Shown here: positions 34,228-38,705 of the stretch, piece after piece
Layout of the letters: each line of letters opens with the position of its first letter
How positions within the stretch are numbered: position 1 is the first letter of the stretch
Assembly (NCBI RefSeq): GCF_002207765.1
Contig: NZ_BDGJ01000059.1
Coordinates: 1 to 38,705 of the forward strand
Length of the DNA stretch: 38,705 bases
Reading direction: 5' to 3'
From: Calderihabitans maritimus
GTDB taxonomy: Bacteria > Bacillota > KKC1 > Calderihabitantales > Calderihabitantaceae
Notes under the pieces: model-generated
What the model was told of the DNA's origin: nothing
The model's database searches: none
Seen by the model: the letters and a program-made list of their open reading frames with translations, nothing else
Made by a program: the position numbers and the translations under genes

Positions 34228-34740
34228 CTACCGTTGCGACGCCTCAACTGCTTTAGCCCCCAATGCCCAGTCGGAGAATAAGCGAACGAGAGCCGCCAAG
34301 AACGGGTGATTTTCTTTTTGCCCAACCATATTTTCCTCCGCTTCGCTATGGTAGTGTGCCATCCTTACCGCCGGTTCCAATTCATTTATAAAAACCAGTT
34401 GTACCTTATCCCGCGGCTTTTCCATACCCAGCTTGGTAGTGGCAATAATTTCTATCCGCTCCAGAGATTTAAGCTTGGCGATCTCCAGTTGCAATTTTTC
34501 ATTGGCCGACTGTAGGGCAGCAATTTCTTGTTTGACTCGGGTAATCTTATAACCGGTAGCTGCCAGCCGGGCATATTCGTAAGTCAACAACAAACCGATT
34601 ATGAATCCGACCAAAATTAACCCTATAGCCGCCGTACGGACATAATTGGAAGTAGCTACAGCCAATTGATTACTCCGGCGGGGCAACGGCTGTGGCATCG
34701 GACAGTTGGGACTGTATGGACGCGGTGCTACTAACAACAT
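34228..34740 (-). CDS. ftsL: Cell division protein FtsL-like
   Basis: Encodes 170 residues. A Pro-rich cytoplasmic tail precedes one membrane helix (about 36-54) and a coiled coil (ITRVKQEIAALQSANEKLQLEIAKLKSLERIEIIATTKLGM), the usual FtsL plan for pairing with FtsQ/DivIC in the divisome. It is longer than typical FtsL (about 110-120 residues) because of a roughly 50-residue C-terminal extension that I cannot assign. An AGGGTGA SD precedes the ATG. The position between rsmH and the PBP gene supports the call. Confidence 0.85.
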   Translation of the reverse strand: MLLVAPRPYSPNCPMPQPLPRRSNQLAVATSNYVRTAAIGLILVGFIIGLLLTYEYARLAATGYKITRVKQEIAALQSANEKLQLEIAKLKSLERIEIIATTKLGMEKPRDKVQLVFINELEPAVRMAHYHSEAEENMVGQKENHPFLAALVRLFSDWALGAKAVEASQR

Positions 34741-34772
34741 TATTCACCCTTTCTTCTTCTTAGAACCATCCC

Positions 34773-35711
34773 CTACAGCTTCTCCGCTGCTCTCAACTTG
34801 GCACTCCGGGAACGGGGATTACGTTTAACCTCTTCCTGCGATGGAGTTACAGGCTTCTTTGTTATCACTTTCACTATCTTCCGGCTTTTACAAACACAAA
34901 TCGGCTGCTCCGGGGGACAGGTACAGGCACGAGAGAGTTGACGAAAGACCTTCTTAACTATCCTGTCTTCCAAGGAATGAAAGGAAATAACACAGACTCT
35001 TCCGGATGGTTTCAAAACTTCAACGGCATGATACAGGGCTTTCTCAAGAACCTCCAGTTCATTATTAACTGCAATCCGCAGGGCTTGGAAAGTCCGTTTG
35101 GCGGGATGGGGACCGACTTTCCTCGCACCTGCGGGTATTGCCCTTTTAATAACTTCCACCAACTGGCCACTGGTATCGATCGGTTTTTTCTTCCGGGCCT
35201 GTACGATAAAAGAAGCAATCCTGCGCGCCCAGCGTTCTTCACCGTATTCGTATATGATTCGAGCCAGGTCAGCTTCCGAATAATTGTTCACAATATGCCA
35301 CGCAGTTAACTCCCGGGTGGTATCCATCCGCATATCAAGAGGTGCGTCTAACTGGTAGCTAAAACCGCGTTCCGGAGTATCCAACTGATGTGAAGAAACC
35401 CCTATATCAAACAAAATACCGTCGACTTTCTTTACTCCCATTTGCTGTAAAATATCTTTCAAAGCAACAAAATTACCGTGTACCAAACTCACCCGGTCTC
35501 CAAATCCTTGTTTATATGGTTTGAAGGCCTCAATGGCTTCCATGTCCTGATCTATAGCTATTAAACGGCCCTGTTTACCCAATTTATCCAAAATGGCCCT
35601 GCTATGGCCTCCGCCACCCAACGTACAATCTACATAAATACCTTCCGGTTTAATAGCTAAAAGTTCTATTGTTTCTTCAAGCATAACTGGAATATGTTCG
35701 AAAGCAACCAT
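34773..35711 (-). CDS. rsmH: 16S rRNA (cytosine1402-N4)-methyltransferase
   Basis: Encodes 312 residues. It methylates C1402 of 16S rRNA in the decoding centre. The N-terminal [13 protein letters not shown], the SAM loop [33 protein letters not shown] and [13 protein letters not shown] are all diagnostic. The ATG at 35711 is chosen because AGGTGA lies 5 bases before it; the GTG three codons upstream overlaps that SD. Confidence 0.97.
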   Translation of the reverse strand: MVAFEHIPVMLEETIELLAIKPEGIYVDCTLGGGGHSRAILDKLGKQGRLIAIDQDMEAIEAFKPYKQGFGDRVSLVHGNFVALKDILQQMGVKKVDGILFDIGVSSHQLDTPERGFSYQLDAPLDMRMDTTRELTAWHIVNNYSEADLARIIYEYGEERWARRIASFIVQARKKKPIDTSGQLVEVIKRAIPAGARKVGPHPAKRTFQALRIAVNNELEVLEKALYHAVEVLKPSGRVCVISFHSLEDRIVKKVFRQLSRACTCPPEQPICVCKSRKIVKVITKKPVTPSQEEVKRNPRSRSAKLRAAEKL

Positions 35712-35731
35712 CAGTCTCACCTGTATGGCAG

Positions 35732-36169
35732 TTACAGCTGAATATCCAGATCAACAATGTTCTCTGCAATTTCCTCGTAATCCGCTTCGGCATCCTTACT
35801 GTATTTGTCCCAATTCACCTTGCTCCATATTTCCACCCGGGTAGAAACTCCAATAATCACCACATCTTTCTCCAGTCCTGCATATTCCCGAAGGTTGGCA
35901 GGTAATAATATTCTTCCTTGTTTGTCAAAACCACATTCGGTTGCACCGGAAAAAAAGAAACGGACGAAAGCCCGAGCTTCTTTCTTAGTGAAGGGCAGAG
36001 CTTTCAGTTTTTGTTCCAGTTGTTTCCACTCGTCCATGGGGTACACAAAAAGGCAGTTATCCAATCCTTTTGTAACTACGAAACTGTCTCCCAACCCTTC
36101 CCGGAAACGAGCTGGGAGAGTCAGTCGACCTTTATCGTCAATAGTATGCTGATACTCCCCCATGAACAT
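35732..36169 (-). CDS. mraZ: Transcriptional regulator MraZ
   Basis: Encodes 145 residues with two AbrB-like SpoVT/MraZ repeats, each with the DKGR-type signature ([15 protein letters not shown] and [15 protein letters not shown]). MraZ binds repeats at its own promoter and controls the dcw cluster. The ATG at 36169 begins the canonical [15 protein letters not shown]; the frame is open to 36223, but that part encodes the operator DNA. It is the first dcw gene. Confidence 0.96.
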   Translation of the reverse strand: MFMGEYQHTIDDKGRLTLPARFREGLGDSFVVTKGLDNCLFVYPMDEWKQLEQKLKALPFTKKEARAFVRFFFSGATECGFDKQGRILLPANLREYAGLEKDVVIIGVSTRVEIWSKVNWDKYSKDAEADYEEIAENIVDLDIQL

Positions 36170-36179
36170 GTGAGGCACC

Positions 36180-36224
36180 CCACTATATGGTACACAGCTC
36201 CACTTTATCCCACCTACTACCACT
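36180..36224 (-). promoter_or_regulatory. MraZ operator: AGTGG repeats in 10-bp register
   Basis: On the minus strand, (A/G)GTGG occurs at complements of 36180-36184, 36200-36204, 36210-36214 and 36220-36224. These are in exact 10-bp register with one position (36190) missing. The last repeat lies just before the mraZ SD/start. MraZ proteins are known to bind short direct repeats (TGGG-type in Escherichia coli) upstream of their own gene. A TAGAAT (complement of 36225-36230) adjoining the array may be the -10 box. Confidence 0.7.
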
Positions 36225-36250
36225 ATTCTATGTTCGGCGGCAAAATCCTG

Positions 36251-37207
36251 CTAGATTTTGGGAAAGTAAAAAAATTTTTTAGGATAAAGTTTGGGCAACA
36301 CCGGTTCATAACACCACTTAACCTGAGCAAGGTGTTTCTTTTTGGTCAAGTCAATTCGCACCCCGGTGATGCCGCCCTGCCTCCGGTAATAGAGATCATA
36401 CCAGATGATTTGCACTTTGCCTTCGGCACAGGAAATCGTGGCATAAGGATAGCGGAAGCGTTCGAGAAAAACCTGCACCTGGCAAAAATTTAAAGTCTGT
36501 TCCACTGCCGGAGAACTGATGTGCCTTGAAACTTCCTCTTCGACAAGGACTGCACCCTTGAACAAATCGACCCGGGCCACACTATAGCTTCTTTTTCCCA
36601 CCTTCACTGCATACCACAAGAAAGGATTGATAAGATCAGGCAAGACATCGACTTTTCCCTTTCCCCAACCTGGTTTCTGAGATACTAAACGTCTTGCTTC
36701 CACCTTGCAGAAAACTCGGAGAAGTAAATAAAGGGGCAGTGCAGAGATCGATACAAAAAATAATAACCACCAACCAAACAGTTGGGCTATTAGACTACCT
36801 CCAAACACGAACCATAACCACGGGTCGTAGAACCAAACCAGGTCCATGGTGAACTTACGCCGGGAAAAAGGAAAGAAAACAGGTATGCCGCTGGGCGTCA
36901 GTAGGTCAAAAAACAGGTGAGTACCTGCCCCCAAAAGACTCAAACCAAAAAGTACGGCAAAAGAAGTAGGTACCCAGAGTTGCATTAAAACCGCAGCCAG
37001 AAAGGCCAGGCCGGCAGAACCGAGCAGAGAATGGGTCACCTTCCGGTGATACTTATAAAAGGTTCCTAACCCCCGGAAAAGAGCCACGGCATCACTGTCG
37101 GGAAGCAAACTAGCCAGAACCGTTGCCACGGAACTTTCCGCCCTGAAGGCGCCGGCACCAAAATATGCCAACAGCCATCCGGCCGCGCTATGGGAAAATA
37201 AATCCAC
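36251..37207 (-). CDS. YdjM/DUF457-type membrane-bound metal-dependent hydrolase
   Basis: Encodes 318 residues from GTG with AAAGGAGGAT upstream. The first 170 residues hold several membrane segments and the family motifs MDLFSHSAAGWLLA, LLPDSDAV, KYHRKVTHSLLG and GTHLFFDLLTPSGI, a His/Asp set thought to bind metal. The C-terminal 130 residues are soluble and unassigned. In Escherichia coli YdjM is an SOS-regulated inner-membrane protein; the reaction is unknown. It precedes mraZ with only an 80-base gap and no terminator, so read-through into dcw is possible. Confidence 0.82.
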   Translation of the reverse strand: MDLFSHSAAGWLLAYFGAGAFRAESSVATVLASLLPDSDAVALFRGLGTFYKYHRKVTHSLLGSAGLAFLAAVLMQLWVPTSFAVLFGLSLLGAGTHLFFDLLTPSGIPVFFPFSRRKFTMDLVWFYDPWLWFVFGGSLIAQLFGWWLLFFVSISALPLYLLLRVFCKVEARRLVSQKPGWGKGKVDVLPDLINPFLWYAVKVGKRSYSVARVDLFKGAVLVEEEVSRHISSPAVEQTLNFCQVQVFLERFRYPYATISCAEGKVQIIWYDLYYRRQGGITGVRIDLTKKKHLAQVKWCYEPVLPKLYPKKFFYFPKI

Positions 37208-37379
37208 CAGGTTATCCTCCTTTGTCGTAGAATCCTTTGTATGATTTCCCTAAGTCACTCAAGGTATACTAAATTAAGAAGCATAACACTTTGGACTAAT
37301 TCGTATAAAGTACAGCCCCAATAACAAAAGATAAAAAATAATCAGCAAACGCTGACTTTCAGTTGAGGAGGAAACCCGT

Positions 37380-37589
37380 ATGGAACAAATAACCCTAATT
37401 TTAATAGTCGTGGCAGTTATTTATCTTCTTTTTTTGGGAGGAGGCATTTACTTCTGGCTCACTAAACCCCGGGAAACTAAGCCCCACCTGGCAGCTCGTA
37501 TGGATGAAACGGAAGCAAAAATTCTGGCTGAAGTGGAAAAAGAAGCGGAAGAAGCAGAAAAACGAGCCCACCAGCACAAAACATCTTAA
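37380..37589 (+). CDS. CcmD-like small membrane protein
   Basis: Encodes 69 residues: one N-terminal membrane helix (about 4-27) followed by a strongly charged, probably helical cytoplasmic tail rich in Glu, Ala and Lys. That is the plan of CcmD, which in cytochrome c maturation helps release heme-loaded CcmE from the CcmABC complex. A TTGAGGAGGAAA SD precedes the ATG. The call rests mainly on the ccmE-like gene 75 bases downstream; CcmD sequences are too variable to be sure. Confidence 0.55.
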   Translation: MEQITLILIVVAVIYLLFLGGGIYFWLTKPRETKPHLAARMDETEAKILAEVEKEAEEAEKRAHQHKTS

Positions 37590-37606
37590 AGCGACACCAT
37601 TTGCTA

Positions 37607-37635
37607 TTGATAGTGCCTCCGGTTTGTACTACAAT
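37607..37635 (+). promoter_or_regulatory. Sigma-A promoter of ccmE
   Basis: TTGATA (37607-37612) and TACAAT (37630-37635) are 17 bases apart, 30 bases before the ccmE start and just after the ccmD-like stop. ccmE can thus be expressed independently. Confidence 0.65.
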
Positions 37636-37664
37636 AATTAATAGCTAAGATAGGGGGTGCGGTT

Positions 37665-38069
37665 ATGACCAAAGGGAAAAAGATGACCATCGGCATTTTG
37701 ATAGTGGTATTGGCAGTCGGTTATCTGATAGTCAGCGGATTTAGTCTCAATTCGGGCTACCAGGTAACCATATCCGAACTGCTTGAAAACCCGGAAGCCT
37801 ACGAAGGTAAGTACATCGTCACGGAAGGAAAGTTAGATCAATCCAGTGTTCAGTGGGACAGCCAGAAGATCGAACTCCGCTTTAAAGTATTCCAAGAAGA
37901 CACAACCATGCCGGTGGTCTACAACGGTGTAATGCCGGACAACTTTGACTATCCGGAAGCCGATATAATTTTACAAGGTTATTACAATTCGAAATCGGGC
38001 ATTTTTGAAGCAGAAAAGGTCAGCACCCGTTGTCCCTCAAAATATGAAGCAGCGGAAGAAGAAAAGTAA
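37665..38069 (+). CDS. ccmE: CcmE-type heme chaperone, Cys (CxxxY) variant
   Basis: Encodes 134 residues. A membrane anchor (about 7-25) is followed by the OB-fold of CcmE (VTISELLENPEAYEGKYIVTEGKL, VVYNGVMPDNF, ILQGYY) and ends STRCPSKYEAAEEEK. CcmE carries heme covalently in the periplasm before transfer to apocytochromes c. Classical CcmE uses His in HxxxY; here Cys123-Pro-Ser-Lys-Tyr127 replaces it, the CxxxY form described for the variant System I in archaea and some anaerobic bacteria. It has an AGGGGGTG SD and its own promoter, and is followed by a terminator. ccmABC, ccmF and ccmG are not in the window. Confidence 0.88.
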   Translation: MTKGKKMTIGILIVVLAVGYLIVSGFSLNSGYQVTISELLENPEAYEGKYIVTEGKLDQSSVQWDSQKIELRFKVFQEDTTMPVVYNGVMPDNFDYPEADIILQGYYNSKSGIFEAEKVSTRCPSKYEAAEEEK

Positions 38070-38081
38070 TAATTTCAAATA

Positions 38082-38117
38082 AATTAAGGAAGGTCAGAAA
38101 TAGAACCTTCCTTAATT
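38082..38117 (+). terminator. Terminator of ccmE
   Basis: AATTAAGGAAGGT pairs perfectly with ACCTTCCTTAATT (13 bp, 10-base loop) right after the ccmE stop, followed by ATTGC. The long stem is convincing although the T-tail is short. It also covers the end of the AMP-ligase remnant on the other strand. Confidence 0.82.
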
Positions 38118-38175
38118 ATTGCTAACCACTGATATTTACTTTTTCTGGGACAAGATCGAAACTTCTAATTCCTGT

Positions 38176-38350
38176 TTATGCTTCTCCCTTTACATATCGT
38201 TCTCTTACAACATGTGTAAGCACCTTGCCGGATGAATTGCGCGGTATTTCATCGGCGAATTTAGCAATCCTCGGCCACGCGGTCACCTTTTTTTGCTCCC
38301 TCTTTCTCGACCAAAAAATGCGCTAGAGCGTTGGCCTTGCGGTTTAGCCT
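38176..38350 (-). pseudogene. Internally deleted acyl-CoA synthetase (AMP-ligase) remnant
   Basis: On the minus strand RLNRKANALAHFLVEKEGAK plus KGDRVA matches the N-terminal region of AMP-binding acyl-CoA synthetases. It runs directly into VTAWPRIAKFADEIPRNSSG plus KVLTHVVRERY in a shifted frame, which is the extreme C-terminus of the same family with the PRNxxGK catalytic-Lys motif. The roughly 400 residues between are gone and the first part is preceded by a stop. The two frames share the bases GGTGACCGCGTGGCC, so the deletion probably joined two short similar sequences. Confidence 0.72.
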
Positions 38351-38406
38351 TTAAGCCCCAGCTTGCTCCAAAAATAAAGACTTATTCCCTCTGTATTTGT
38401 ATTTGT

Positions 38407-38595
38407 CTATATATCTTCATCAAACACTGTAGCATCTGCACTAAAATTGAAATCTGCCCGGTTGGCTTTTCGCACCTGTGTCGTAATGGGACTTGCCGGC
38501 TCCATGTTGAATTCTCGCCGAAGACCCACTTGAGAAATCTTGGGTTTTTCACCCCGTCTGCGGTTTATGCGTCGTGTTTCAAGGTTATTCCACAT
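38407..38595 (-). CDS. Small basic protein of unknown function
   Basis: Encodes 62 residues from an ATG preceded by GGGAGGTG at good spacing. The N-terminal half is rich in Arg and Lys (NNLETRRINRRRGEKPKIS) and the C-terminal end is acidic (DATVFDEDI). There is no membrane segment and no family I recognise. It lies beyond the AMP-ligase remnant near the window end. A good SD and an unbroken frame support it, but there is no other evidence. Confidence 0.5.
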   Translation of the reverse strand: MWNNLETRRINRRRGEKPKISQVGLRREFNMEPASPITTQVRKANRADFNFSADATVFDEDI

Positions 38596-38705
38596 GAAAA
38601 CACCTCCCACCATATATCTTGGCCGGGAGGTTGTTTTTGTATGAGCCTTTTGTACAATTGCTAGCCCTTACATACCAAGAGGTGTAAGGTAAAAAAAAAA
38701 AAAAA

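Noticed and set aside
35918-36493. 191-codon plus-strand frame across mraZ and the ydjM-like gene
   Set aside because: Antisense to two well-supported genes and to the MraZ operator; no family features.
38661-38705. Inverted repeat CCTTACA/TGTAAGG next to the terminal poly-A run
   Set aside because: The A-run lies on the wrong side for a plus-strand terminator, and the poly-A at the window end may be an assembly or contig-edge effect.
1-38705. CRISPR array, tRNA, rRNA, prophage or toxin-antitoxin module
   Set aside because: No regularly spaced repeats, cloverleaf sequences, rRNA segments or phage/toxin genes were found on either strand.

Overview
The window looks like a chromosomal segment of an anaerobic, endospore-forming Firmicute of the Peptococcaceae/Moorella/Desulfotomaculum type. 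This is inferred from gene content: spoIIGA-sigE-sigG-spoIIR next to a complete division/wall (dcw) cluster, a class III (oxygen-sensitive) ribonucleotide reductase, a Tat-exported split-Soret-type cytochrome, and a CcmE of the Cys-type (CxxxY) variant. MurE carries the DNPR signature of meso-diaminopimelate-adding enzymes. TTG and GTG starts are common and are set here by Shine-Dalgarno (SD) position.

Layout. 1-3480: accessory redox region with a 28-residue membrane peptide, tatA, a Tat-lipoprotein cytochrome, a divergent LysR regulator and a decayed YeeE/YedE transporter. 3519-9295: one minus-strand fructose operon (fruR, fruK, IIBC, IIA) that also carries the general PTS genes ptsH and ptsI, with a recognisable sigma-A promoter and tandem 21-bp repeats at the -35 box. 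9300-9800: a scar region with an ISLre2-family transposase remnant abutting a complete-looking GEMM-I (cyclic dinucleotide) riboswitch plus terminator on the opposite strand; no gene of its own follows the riboswitch. 9820-12949: the nrdR-nrdD-nrdG operon behind a TTGACT/TATAAT promoter with two NrdR boxes. 13001-16778: sporulation genes ymxH, spoIIR, sigG, sigE and spoIIGA, with a sigma-F-type promoter before sigG-spoIIR. 16838-17179: a small membrane-protein gene with its own promoter, leader hairpin and terminator. 17199-36224: the dcw cluster in order (reading the minus strand) mraZ, rsmH, ftsL, spoVD, murE, murF, mraY, murD, ftsW/spoVE, murG, murC, murB, murA, ftsQ, ftsA, ftsZ, with a sigma-H-type promoter before ftsA and a 10-bp-periodic MraZ operator before mraZ. 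36251-38705: a YdjM-like membrane protein, a ccmD-like gene and ccmE on the plus strand, an internally deleted AMP-ligase remnant and a small unknown gene.

How the genes fit together. The dcw block makes the lipid-linked peptidoglycan precursor and the divisome that uses it. The adjoining sigma factors, SpoIIGA and SpoIIR form the forespore-to-mother-cell signalling circuit. TatA, the cytochrome and CcmD/CcmE point to exported c-type cytochromes, although the other Ccm and Tat components are not in the window. The most unusual items are the riboswitch left without a target, the isolated variant ccmE, the MraZ operator and three gene remnants.
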